DNA of 64,000 bases, from the NCBI GenBank assembly GCA_963575745.1, contig CAUYUJ010002114.1, forward strand, positions 1 through 64,000. The letters run 5' to 3'. The notes under the pieces are model-generated. The model had not been told where the DNA came from and ran no database searches. It saw nothing but the letters and a program-made list of their open reading frames with translations. Of the stretch, positions 45,545-55,014 are shown in pieces (positions within the stretch are counted from its first letter, which is position 1; the number at the start of each line of letters is the position of its first letter). Origin of the DNA: Prorocentrum cordatum. Its lineage: Eukaryota > Sar > Dinophyceae > Prorocentrales > Prorocentraceae. The translations under genes and the position numbers were made by a program.

Positions 45545-47338
45545 TCAGCCATCGCCATCGTCGCTGGACGACTCTGCCAAATGGGCTTCCGCGACCGACT
45601 GCCGCTCGAGCCGGGAAACGTTAAGGTATTTCATCCACGCGGGCTGATGCCAGCCGCCCGCGCGAAGAAGGTCGGTGACCGGTCCGCCCCTGGCAGCGAT
45701 GTCCTGCGCGTGCCCGCGCCTGAACGCGTGAGTGCCGAATGATTCCGCGTCGTGGCGCCCCATTTCGCCCAGCGCGCGGCGCAGCCGAGCACGTGCCGCG
45801 CCTGGGGACCACGCAGCCCAGATGGGCTGATGAGCTGGCTCGCCAACTAGCCAGGCCCCAAGAACGTGTACGGGACAGGTGACCGCGCACTCGTCGCACC
45901 AGCACTGCCGTGCCATCACCGAGCGGCTCTCGCGGTTCTTTCTCCTGGAGAGGTGCAGCTCGATCTTTTGATCGCCGACGACGAACGCGGAGGCCACGCA
46001 AGCCGCGGCCGCGCCATCTTCAACCCGCACCGCGGGCAGGGCCTCCGAGGGTAGCCGAAGGAGGAATGCGTAGGCCGCCAGGCACAACATGGCGAAACGG
46101 CGACCCTCGTCACTGACGCGCAGGTGCGACACCAGACGGGCGACGTCGCGGCCCTGAAGGGCCATGCGCGCCTTCGCCTGCCAGCCCGAACGCTTCTCGA
46201 TGGCGTTCTTAGCGGCGCGAACCGCCGGGTGCCTGAAGACTTCCACGGGCCTTGCGCGCCAACTGCCGCCGCGGGCGGACGCGCGCGTTGCCGGAAGATG
46301 AGAGGCGGGCGCGCGCCGGCATGCCACGAGGCACGCCTTCTTCACGTAAGTCACATAATTGCTGAAGGTCCCGGCGCACCTGAAGGTCGTGGACCACAGA
46401 AGCAGCCCCTCCAGGGTGGGCGGCAGTTCCTTCCCCCGTCGCTTTAAGACGCCCCTTGCGAATGTAACCCAGCACTCGAACCCGCTGCTGAGCGCGGGCA
46501 ATGAGCGCGGGCATGCGCCCAGGAGAGCGCTCACCCGGGCCCTGCGCGCCCACGCTTTACCGGCCGCCGAGGAGGTGATGAGGGCTCTGGCCCGAGCAGC
46601 TTCGGCCCGCGGCCCGCGCATGTCACGCCGACCCTCGCGCCCAGCGACTGAGAGCGCCCACCGGACCGCGGACACGGGGTCCTCCGGGGGAGCTGCATGC
46701 GCCCTGCCGCTGTCCTGGCGCCCGCGTTTAGCGCTGCGAGCGACATGCCGCAATTTCGCGCGCGCACCGTGGAGGATGACGAGACGGATTCGCTCGAGGG
46801 CGACCGCGTCGCGATGTCGGTCCTGCGACGGCCGACAAGGGGGGGGCCCGCGACGAACGCGGAACGCGCAAGCAGACCTGGGGGCAATCCCGGGCGACGG
46901 GGCGGGCGCAGGAGAAGCGCCCGCGCTGCCCCTGCCCAGCGCGGCTGGCGCGCCGCCGCGCTGGGCTGCCGCGATAGCCGCGCGGACCACCTCGCGGGCG
47001 TCGCAAGATAATGCCGCGGCGCCCCTGAAGTCTGCCAGGGTGACGCCAACCAAATCGCTCACGGCGTCGGCGCCGTTATCGGCAAGCAGCTCGGCAGCGG
47101 CGAACACAGGAAGAGGGCGTGCCTCAGGGCAAACCGCGCGAAGCTGAGCGAGCAATCCAGCCAGCGCCATCGCGCGAACACCGATGACATTCTCCAGGTG
47201 CGCCGACAAACCAGAGATGCCCTCGCGCGCCCACAGGCGAAGCGCGACCGCGACGTGCGCGAGGGAGGACGCCAACCCCTGCCCGACCTGGCGGGCGCAC
47301 CCTGACCGATGAGTGAAGGCCAGATCCATTGCACGCAC
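45545..47338 (-). CDS. Tyrosine recombinase (YR) of the retrotransposon
   Basis: 597 aa, intact; starts 18 nt after the RT stop. The C-terminal half is a tyrosine recombinase. The first catalytic Arg is in AYAFLLRLPSEAL (R428), the H-x-x-R box is GTHAFRRGHAQD (H537, R540), and LLRAGGWHQPAWMKYL supplies Trp/His (563-564) and the nucleophile Tyr571. Residues 287-345 look like the SAM-like core-binding region (SGFECWVTFARGVLKRRGKE). In DIRS-order elements this enzyme joins a circular double-stranded cDNA to the target without target duplication. The N-terminal 130 residues contain a small helical motif (AAELLADNGADAVSDLVGVT) also seen in gag. The acidic tail SSSDDGDG ends the protein 116 nt before B1. 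Confidence 0.85.
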   Translation of the reverse strand: MRAMDLAFTHRSGCARQVGQGLASSLAHVAVALRLWAREGISGLSAHLENVIGVRAMALAGLLAQLRAVCPEARPLPVFAAAELLADNGADAVSDLVGVTLADFRGAAALSCDAREVVRAAIAAAQRGGAPAALGRGSAGASPAPAPSPGIAPRSACAFRVRRGPPPCRPSQDRHRDAVALERIRLVILHGARAKLRHVARSAKRGRQDSGRAHAAPPEDPVSAVRWALSVAGREGRRDMRGPRAEAARARALITSSAAGKAWARRARVSALLGACPRSLPALSSGFECWVTFARGVLKRRGKELPPTLEGLLLWSTTFRCAGTFSNYVTYVKKACLVACRRAPASHLPATRASARGGSWRARPVEVFRHPAVRAAKNAIEKRSGWQAKARMALQGRDVARLVSHLRVSDEGRRFAMLCLAAYAFLLRLPSEALPAVRVEDGAAAACVASAFVVGDQKIELHLSRRKNRESRSVMARQCWCDECAVTCPVHVLGAWLVGEPAHQPIWAAWSPGAARARLRRALGEMGRHDAESFGTHAFRRGHAQDIAARGGPVTDLLRAGGWHQPAWMKYLNVSRLERQSVAEAHLAESSSDDGDG

Positions 47339-47356
47339 GCCCAGCGCCCGAGCCGG

Positions 47357-49705
47357 TCATGGCCGGCGATGAGGAAGCCACGCGCTCGGATCGAACCAGG
47401 CATCGTCCAGCACCGGAGGAATCCACTCCGCCCCCAAGCGATACAGCAGGGAATATGACTCGCGCGACGGCAGGTCGGCGATGTTGTCCACCGACGCCAC
47501 ACGCTGAACGTGCAGATTGCAATTCGCATCCAGCGCCATGCGCCAGATTGAGTGGACCAGGCAATTGTGGTCAAACTGCTTCGCCGCACCGGACCGGACG
47601 GCCCACTCGCTGCCTGAATTATCCGAAAAGATGTTCACGCATCGGCCCGACAGGAGCGGCTCAAAGGTGGCCAGGCCCAGCGCGATGCTGAGCACCTCCA
47701 GACCGCCGATTTGATTGTCGCGCCTTTCCCTGAAGAGCCGAAGCAGAGGCTCAGGCGGGGCGACATCGGTGAAGACAATGCGCCCGTCAATGAAAAGAAC
47801 CGCGGCCACTCTAGCTGGATTCCCCCGCGCGTCGGAGAGCAATTGGACAGACCTGGTGTCTGGCGCCTGCCACTCCCGCGTCGTGGTGAAATTTCTGGCG
47901 AGCGCTTCGTGCCACCATTGCAGGCAGACTCGCAGGTGCGCCGGGATACTAGGATGGCGCGCCCTTGCGTGCTCAAACAACGGCGGGAGCAGCGCGCGCC
48001 CGAACCGCCCGAAGGTGTGGGAGGCAGCCCAACAGAAGCGGCCTGCCAACTTGGACGCGCGCCCGCGCTCGAGCGCGCCCTCTTGAAGAGCAGCAGCGAT
48101 CTCGGCGCGCCACCGGGCGCGCTTCTCCGGCAGCGGCCAGCACACGAGGCCACGCTCGTCAATCGCCACAGACAAGCCCAGGACCCCGAGCGGATTGCCG
48201 AACAGCAGCTTACCGTCGGCCACAGCGCTCGGGCCCAGAATGATTCTTACCAGTTCGGCGAACTGTCGCATTGCGTCGCGCAGCCCTTTCTTACGTTCGG
48301 GGCAGAAGAAGTCGTCCACATATCTGAGGACGGGAACGAAAATGAGCCTGCGGCCCAGCGCTGACAGCATCGCGCCGATGCGCTCCCAGCTGTGAACGGA
48401 GGAAGTCGCTCCGAATGGGGCGGCGAAGTGCTGGGCCACGTAGACGCATGTGCCCACGAGGAACGCGACCCATGCGAAGGCGCGATGTTCCGGCAACAGC
48501 GGCAAGCGCCGGAACGCGGCGTCTATGTCCGCCTTCCAGAGCCCGGGCGCTTCGCCCACGCGCGTCACAAATGCCTTGCAAGTGCCAAACAGAGCGTCGA
48601 TGGCTTCATGGCCGAGACGCTCCGTCGGCTGCGACGCCGCGTTGATACGAGAGCGCGACATATCATCTACGAGCCGCAGCTTCTCGGACCCGTCCTCTCT
48701 CGACTGCCGGACGCCGAACCGCGGCGACAAAACCGCACCGTCGAGCTCGACCGCGCTGAGCGGCGCGGGATGGCTCATTCGGCCGAGCTCCGCTTCGGCG
48801 ATAGTTTTGGTGAGAATCACGGCGGAGTCGCTAGACTCCTTGAGCGTGCCGAGCAGCGCGGCGTTGCCTCGCTCCGCGCCCGCGGCCAAGTCCGGCAGGC
48901 TGAGCGGTACAGGGAAAGATTCCGGACGCCCGTTCCCCGTGCACGGGAGAGGGCCCACGAGAGGCGCGCCGCGCCGAAAGACTTCCACGCAGGCCGCGTC
49001 CTCGTAACCGATTTCGTCGAGCAGTTCGACGAGAAGAGGGCCGTTGATCGACCCTGCGATTGTGCGCACATGGGCATCGCAGCCCGCGAACCAGGCCGCC
49101 GTCGCTCCAGAGGCGCGTAGCTCGGCGTCCCTGGCCCGAATTCGCTCGAGAGTCGCTCGCCGCTCACGGCACACCTGCCGCTCCGAGCGCGCAGCAATCC
49201 AATCGATCGCCGCCAAAACATCGCCGGGCACCACCACGGCCTTTTCAAAGGCCTCTTTGTCCTCGAAGGAGTGAGAACGGGAGAGGACCTCTTCAAGAAA
49301 GGCGAGCTTAGGCGCTTCCTCAGCAGACGCAGGCGACGGCAGGTGACAGCAGCCGGCAGTGGCCAGCGCGCAACCGCGTGCATTGCAACTCGAGGCAGCA
49401 TTCTGCCGGGCGCGCGAGCCCGCGAGCGTCGCGCGCCACAACGCGCAGCGCCTGATAATCCCATGTGGCAGCGATACTGGGCCCCATCGCATCCTGCGCT
49501 TTGCGAGCGCGAGCGCTCGAGCCTGCCGGGGGCGTTCGCGCGCCTCCTGGCCCAGCGGGCGGGCGGCCCTCGCGTCGCGATCGGACCGCGAGTGTTGACT
49601 GGCACCCAAGCCCTGGACGACGCGGCAACAACGCGGCGCCCTCCTGCCAGCGCGCGCGCGCGCGCCTGCGGGTCCCACGGGACGGTGGCTGAGGTTGGCG
49701 CCCAT
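47357..49705 (-). CDS. Reverse transcriptase-RNase H polyprotein
   Basis: 782 aa, uninterrupted. RT motifs in order: RFGVRQ...KLRLVDDMSRSRIN (329-355), motif A WKADIDAAFRRLPL (390-403, D393), motif B QHFAAPFGATSSVHSW (425-440), motif C RYVDDFF (461-467, D464/D465), then LLFGNPLGVLGL (500-511). RNase H: LSDARG (D625), GGLEVLSIALGL (E670), NIFSDNSGSEWAV (D695) and ASVDNIADLPSR (D744). All catalytic acids are present. DIRS-order elements share this RT-RH layout. The first about 125 residues are Arg/Ala-rich without a domain, so the true start could be further in. Gag ends about 100 nt upstream; YR begins 18 nt downstream. Confidence 0.85.
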   Translation of the reverse strand: MGANLSHRPVGPAGARARAGRRAPRCCRVVQGLGASQHSRSDRDARAARPLGQEARERPRQARALALAKRRMRWGPVSLPHGIIRRCALWRATLAGSRARQNAASSCNARGCALATAGCCHLPSPASAEEAPKLAFLEEVLSRSHSFEDKEAFEKAVVVPGDVLAAIDWIAARSERQVCRERRATLERIRARDAELRASGATAAWFAGCDAHVRTIAGSINGPLLVELLDEIGYEDAACVEVFRRGAPLVGPLPCTGNGRPESFPVPLSLPDLAAGAERGNAALLGTLKESSDSAVILTKTIAEAELGRMSHPAPLSAVELDGAVLSPRFGVRQSREDGSEKLRLVDDMSRSRINAASQPTERLGHEAIDALFGTCKAFVTRVGEAPGLWKADIDAAFRRLPLLPEHRAFAWVAFLVGTCVYVAQHFAAPFGATSSVHSWERIGAMLSALGRRLIFVPVLRYVDDFFCPERKKGLRDAMRQFAELVRIILGPSAVADGKLLFGNPLGVLGLSVAIDERGLVCWPLPEKRARWRAEIAAALQEGALERGRASKLAGRFCWAASHTFGRFGRALLPPLFEHARARHPSIPAHLRVCLQWWHEALARNFTTTREWQAPDTRSVQLLSDARGNPARVAAVLFIDGRIVFTDVAPPEPLLRLFRERRDNQIGGLEVLSIALGLATFEPLLSGRCVNIFSDNSGSEWAVRSGAAKQFDHNCLVHSIWRMALDANCNLHVQRVASVDNIADLPSRESYSLLYRLGAEWIPPVLDDAWFDPSAWLPHRRP

Positions 49706-49808
49706 TCGTTGTTATTCAAATGCCAACGTGGCGCGCGATGCACGTCCTCATCGGCGCGCGTCCCGCACATCGCCGCGCGCCGCGGGCTGCGCGTGCCTCC
49801 GGCGGGCG

Positions 49809-51166
49809 TCAGGCGCGCGGCTTCTTCTGAGGAGAATACACCGTTCGCGAATCCCAGGAGCGCTTGTTGTAATCCCCGCGATAGGATCGGGACTGCCACC
49901 CGTCGGCTCTGGAATCGCGGTCGTTCTTCCAGGAAGTGACGGCGGCGCCCCCCGCGGCTCCCACGGCGCCCGCGGCGCTCGCGGCGCTCGCACTCTGCCC
50001 GCGCGCTGCCGCGGCGCTTTTCCCTGCACCCTTGCCGGCCGGCGCGGCAACCTGCGCGGCAGCGGTGGCGCAACGCGAACAAGGGATTCGGCGACGTGGC
50101 CTTAAGAGCCCGATCGTATTCCGCTTCCGCCGCGCGGAGCAGCCCGACGTCAAGCGACAGCGCCGCAACGTTCACCTGCGCGCCGACGCGCGCCCGAGAA
50201 TAACGCGCCGAAGCATGGCGCGGAGCTGCGGCCTGGAAGCCTGCCGCGCCGGCGGCGGCACGCTCGGCCCACGTCCTCCGCACAAGGCGGTCGTAGACCA
50301 AGGCAACCTGGGCCTTCCGTCCCTGCAGGGGGGCATCCAGTGCAACCTGGGCAAGCGCGCCCACTTCGGCGACCAGCGGACGGGCGCCAATGTCGACTCG
50401 CCTGGAGAACAACGTGTTTGTGAGCCATGGCGCTCGTGTACGAAATCTGATCAGTGACCGCGGCCGCCACGCTCCACGCGTCGTAAGCTTGGTGCCATGG
50501 CGTCCACGCCAGAAGCGGCTGGCTCTCCGCCGCGGTTCCCCGTCCGAACGCTCTGGCCAACGCGGCCGCCTCTTTCGACTCGGGCTCGTCATCGTCGGGA
50601 GAGCCGCCCGCGCCGCGCGCGCAAAGCGGCTGGAACTTCGCGAGCTCAGTATAAATGAACGGGCGCGCGATTCCCCTGGATTTCGCGCGCTGCACCTCGG
50701 TGGCCAGCGCATCGGTCTTCGCTGACCTGAGCGAACGATGGAAACGCGCCAGCGCGCCGGGGCGAAGCCGCGCGGCAGCCTCGGCCACAGGGACTCCGGA
50801 AGGTCCCTCAAGCTGATCTGGGCCAGGCCAGCGCCGATGTCGACATGCTCTCCCTTCGGCGGGAGCCCAGGATTCTGCAGCAACCGAACCGAAACGACCC
50901 GCCGAAGCCGGCGCGGGCCCCGCGGCACCCGGCGAACTCGCCTTGGCTGCCGCCACCGTCGCGCGATCCAGAGCGCGCCGCAGGACGCCCTTCGTCAGCG
51001 CCGTCGCGCCATCGGCATCCTTCAAATCGCCGAATTGAAGATTGGCCAATTCTTCTGGCATCGTCAGCCCATTGGCTGCCAGGCAATCAATGGCGCCCTT
51101 GAACTGGATATCAGTCCACTTCGCGCCCACAACAGGGTCAGACTGCAAGAAGGCAAGCAACGCCAT
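49809..51166 (-). pseudogene. gag-like ORF1, two frame breaks
   Basis: Start chosen at MALLAFLQSDPVVGAKWTD (51166), because an upstream ATG at 51307 lies inside repeat A1. The first frame runs to about 50,410 and contains LAANGLTMPEELANLQFGDL and TSAMAHKHVVLQ. The reading continues one frame over as RVDIGARPLVAEVGALAQVA...AEYDRALKA to about 50,080. It then shifts again into AQVAAPAGKGAGKSAAAARG and ends SWKNDRDSRADGWQSRSYRG...QKKPRA at 49809. The basic, Ser/Arg/Gly-rich tail suits nucleic-acid binding; no zinc knuckle is visible. Frame breaks may be real mutations or sequence errors. Gag identity rests on position and composition. Confidence 0.55.
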
Positions 51167-51430
51167 CGCAATCCCAGCGCCACGGGGCACGAGCGAGAAC
51201 CACGCCAGCTGAAGCCCGCTCGCTTGCATGCCAGCGCGCCATGGTGACGAATGAGAGCGTGCCAACGACAGCTCGTGGTCACTATGGACCAGAAGAGAGG
51301 GCCCCATTGGGCACGTGAACGCAGCAGGCCGCTATGGGCCGCAACGAAGCCACTATGGGCCGCAAGGAAGCCACTATGGGCCGAGCGAAGCCCCCAGAGG
51401 GCGGAGGGCCGAAACCCGACACACGGCACG

Positions 51431-51441
51431 GTATTTATATC
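51431..51441 (-). promoter_or_regulatory. TATA-like box in A1
   Basis: GATATAAATAC on the transcribed (minus) strand, preceded by GGGGCGG, about 190 nt inside the element. Same word in A2 at 45068-45078. Its place upstream of gag suits an internal promoter; function is inferred. Confidence 0.35.
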
Positions 51442-51604
51442 CCGCCCCAGTGCCAGGCGGAGGAAGCACGGCACGGCACTGCACCACACGACGCGAGCGC
51501 GGAGGCGGAAGAGGGTCGACCAGCGCGCGGCCGACCAGCCGAGCGAGGGCGCCCCCGCGGCCAGCCGCGGGGTCGTTCACAGCGCGGGCGGATTTGTGCC
51601 AAGC

Positions 51605-51619
51605 AATAACTTCGTTATT
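51605..51619. promoter_or_regulatory. Terminal dyad AATAACTTCGTTATT
   Basis: Lies 7 bp from the element's outer (5') end, identical to the copy at 45241-45255. Candidate recombinase site. Confidence 0.4.
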
Positions 51620-51626
51620 CCGACCC

Positions 51627-52580
51627 GACATCTTCGCAAATTTGAGCTCCCAGCTGCCATGCGCCAGGTGGTCTGGCCAGTTCCGCCTGAGATATCTTCG
51701 CAACTCTGGGCTTAGATGCCGTGCGCGAGATGGTGCGGCCGGGCTCGCCTGAGCATCCTCGCAACACTGGGCTCAGATACGCCCTGACATGATGTGGTAC
51801 AGCCCGTTTCGACTGAGATATCCTCGCAACTCTGGGCTCAGAGATGCCTTTCGCGAGGTGGTCTGGCCCATTTTGCCTGAGACACCCTTGCAGTTCTGGG
51901 TTAAGACTCAGACATGCCGCGCACGAAACGGTCCTGACATTCTCGCCCGAGACATCATCGCAACTCTGGGATTGGAGATGCTCTGACCTGATGTGGTCTG
52001 GCCCGATTCGCTTGAAACATTTCCGCAACTCCAAACTCAGATATGCCCTGACTTGAGGTGGTCCGGCCCAGTTCGCTTGGGACATTCTCGCAACTCTGGT
52101 CTCCGAGATGCCACGCGCGAGGTGGTCCAGCCAGTTTCGCCTGAGGTATCCTCGCAACTCTGGGCTCCTAGATGTCGCGCGCAGGGTGATTTAACCATTT
52201 TCGCCTCCGACATCCTCGGAATTCTGGGCTCCACCATGCCGCGCGCGAAAATCTGGCCAACTTTCCCCGAGACATCCTCGCAATTCTGGGTTCAGAGGTA
52301 CTCTGACCTGAGGTGGTCTGGCCCTTTCCGCCCGAAACAGCTTCGCAACTATGGGCTCAGGCATGCCGCGCGCGAGGTTGGCCGGCGCGCTTCGCCTGAG
52401 GCATCCTCGCAACTCCAGCCTCAGAGACGCTGCGCGCGAGGTGGTCTGGCCAGGCTCAAGGATGCCCTGAATTGAGGTAGCCCGGCCAGTTTCGCCTGAG
52501 ACCTTTTCGCAACGCTGGGCTCCGAGATGTGGCGCGCTAGGTGGCCCAACCCGCTCGCCTGAGACATCCTCGCAACTGGG
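51627..52580 (-). repeat. 64-bp satellite array III
   Basis: About 15 units in the same orientation as array I. Counterpart of array II in the left arm; interrupted at its left end by the retrotransposon. Confidence 0.85.
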
Positions 52581-55014
52581 CTCCCAGACGGGGCCAGGAC
52601 CACACGACTAGTTATCGAGTCGTCCTCCAGGAGGGGTTCAACCGCCCATGGCCCAAGGGGGCAGTTAACCGGTGCCGAGGCGAGAGCCGGATTTCTGATT
52701 CATGTGGAACGACGTCTCAGGCGGGAGCGCCAGGCCGGAATATATATGTTGAGGAAATTTCCGGCGAGAGGAGAAATATGAAGGCAAGAAGGATAACCTT
52801 AAGTACAAGGAAGGGCGAAGAGAACCCGGATGAGGAAGAGCATCAGGAGCACGATGATGAGAAGGATGATACAGAGGAGGAGGAGGAGGAGGAGGAGGAG
52901 GAAAGTAACGGCGAGAAGGAGGAGGAACGGCATGAGGATGCGGAGGAGAAGGGAAGACGATGAGGTTGCGCAGGAGGGTGGGCGGCGAGAAACACGATGA
53001 GGGCGGCGACATAAACAACGACGACGACATTAATAACGACAAGGGCGCACGCAAATCAGGAACAGGAGGACGGTGACTCGGAGGACGAGAACAAGTTTTG
53101 AAGCCACGTTAGATCTAGAGCCGTTGATGGGGATGCTGGACCCGGGCCTTAATCTATTCCTCCTTCGTCGCTGCTCCGCGTCATCCTTCTGCCGATGCTG
53201 CCCCTCGCATCCCCCGTCCCTCCGCTGCTCTCTTGTCACGTCTCGCCCGCCGTCCCCCCCACGCACTTCTCGCTCCTCACTTTCCACGCTTGTCCCAGGA
53301 GGAATTAAAGACGATCAGATGGGCCGCAGATGCGCAGAGTATCAAACAGCAGAGGAAGATACAGCGGAGGATGAAGATGAATAATATGATTGCCGTGACG
53401 AGGTGGATCGCAACGATGGCGGCGACCCGCCGACCATGACGACTGCAATATATCACAACAGCATCGGCGCTCAAGGTGACGACAACAATGGTTGCAATGA
53501 TTCCTCGTGAAGTTGATTGTGAGTGAATTTGATGATGGGCACGGTGGTGATGCCGATGGCCACGATGATGATGATGAGGACGATGATGATGATGATGATG
53601 ACGACGATGATGATGCTAATGATGATAATGATGATAATGTCCACGACAACGACGAGGGCCCTGATGACGACGACGGCGACGACTACGACGAAGACGAATC
53701 GGATGAACGGGCGGCCGTCCGCCGCGGCAGAAGCGGACGGCCGGCCGAGGCCGCGGCGAACGCCCGAGAGATCTACGCGGCGGCCTCTGCTGAGAGAAAG
53801 TCTGCGCTGCAAGGCTCTTCTCAGCAAGGGCACCCGGGCGCCTCTGCTGAGAAGGCGTGGGTCTGATCCCGGGATCGCCCGCCGGGCGTGATGAGACGAC
53901 GCCCTCCAAGTAGAGCTTGTTTCATCAGGGCCAGACGATGATCCCAGGGTCAGACCCGCGTCCTCTCAGCAGAGGCACCCGCGTGCCTCGCTGGGAAGAC
54001 CCCTACAGCGCAAGCCTCATCTCAGCAGACGCCGCCGTGTAGATCCTAGACGTTCGCCGCGCCACGTGCTCTCAGCAGGGCCGCTGGGTTGGCCTTGCCG
54101 AGAACGCGTAGAATGCGGCAAACGCCTAAGACCCCAGGGGCAGGGGGCTCGATCGGAAGCGAACCGCTGTTGGTGTCGGCTGTATGTTCTGTTGAAATAC
54201 CGATGCCGATCATGGCTTGGTACTGGTACCTGCACCGGCATCGGTACTGGTATCGATAGCGATACTGCTACCGACAGGCGCATAACCGTTCTTAGCATCA
54301 ACATTCGCACAGTCCAAGGGGGCCCTGCGGGAGTCTGGAGGAGAGAGGGGGCTGCAAGGAGGAGCAGGAGGGGTATGGGGGGAGATGGAGGAGGCAGCAG
54401 CAGAAGGAGGACCAGGACAAGGATGGAGACGAGGCGGAGAAGCATCACCAACATACCGATTTATAGGCTCAGTCCAGCATCCCCGAGAGCGATTTTGAGC
54501 CAGGATGGCTCCAAATATTGTTCGCGCGTCCACCGAATCATCGTCCTCCCGCCCCTGATTTGCCTGCGCCCTTGTCATCATCACAATCGTCGTCATTGCT
54601 GACATCGTCCTCTATGCCAATATTTATTGCCCTCTCCCCCTTCCCAAACCTCCTTCTCCTCCCCCTCCTTCTCCTCCCCCCCTCATCCCGTTCCTCCTTC
54701 TCCTCGTCTTTCCTCTCCCTCCTCCTCTTTTTTTTCTCACTATCACCATCGTGTTCCTGATGTTATTCCTCCTGGTTCTTCTCGCCCCACCTCGCTCTCC
54801 TGGTTCTCCTCCTCGCCCTCAAAGTTCTCCTCTCGCTGGAGATTTCAACGTGTACCAGGGCGTGTCAGAAATTCATGTTCTCGCCTCGGCGCCGGCTAAC
54901 TGCCCCCTCGGGGCAGGGGCGCCTGGACCCCTCCTGGGGCGCAACTCGATATTTGCGATGTAATGTAACAGGAAGCTTGGGCCTGGCCCCATCTGACTCC
55001 TCCTCTCCCACCTC

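Larger units (their letters stand above)
44699..51626 (-). mobile_element. Ngaro/PAT-type tyrosine-recombinase retrotransposon
   Basis: 6,928 bp, transcribed right to left. Order on the minus strand: A1 (51626-51261), gag, RT-RNase H, tyrosine recombinase, B1 (45429-45263), A2 (45262-44898), a 31-nt GC linker, B2 (44866-44699). Split direct repeats A1...B1A2B2 with a tyrosine recombinase in place of a DDE integrase define the Ngaro and PAT branches of DIRS-order elements. DIRS1 itself has inverted repeats. No DAM-like methyltransferase block was seen, which favours Ngaro over PAT. A1/A2 differ by about one indel and B1/B2 by about one indel and one substitution, so insertion was recent. It sits within one 64-bp satellite unit of the right palindrome arm. 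Confidence 0.85.
51261..51626 (-). repeat. Repeat A1 (element 5' end)
   Basis: 366 bp, from GCCAACGACAGCTCGTGGTC to TTCGTTATTCCGACCC on +. Matches A2 except for one inserted base near 51,500. Confidence 0.85.

Noticed and set aside
45621-47147. Plus-strand frames over the recombinase gene (up to 262 codons)
   Set aside because: High-GC shadows of the minus-strand gene with no domain.
48817-50928. 703-codon minus-strand frame overlapping RT and gag
   Set aside because: Only its middle part (about 50,080-50,410) carries plausible gag sequence. The rest is antiphase to the RT frame that holds all catalytic motifs.
44898-51626. A1/A2 as LTRs of a Gypsy or Copia element
   Set aside because: No DDE integrase or aspartic protease; there is a tyrosine recombinase, B repeats lie on both sides of A2, and no target-site duplication.
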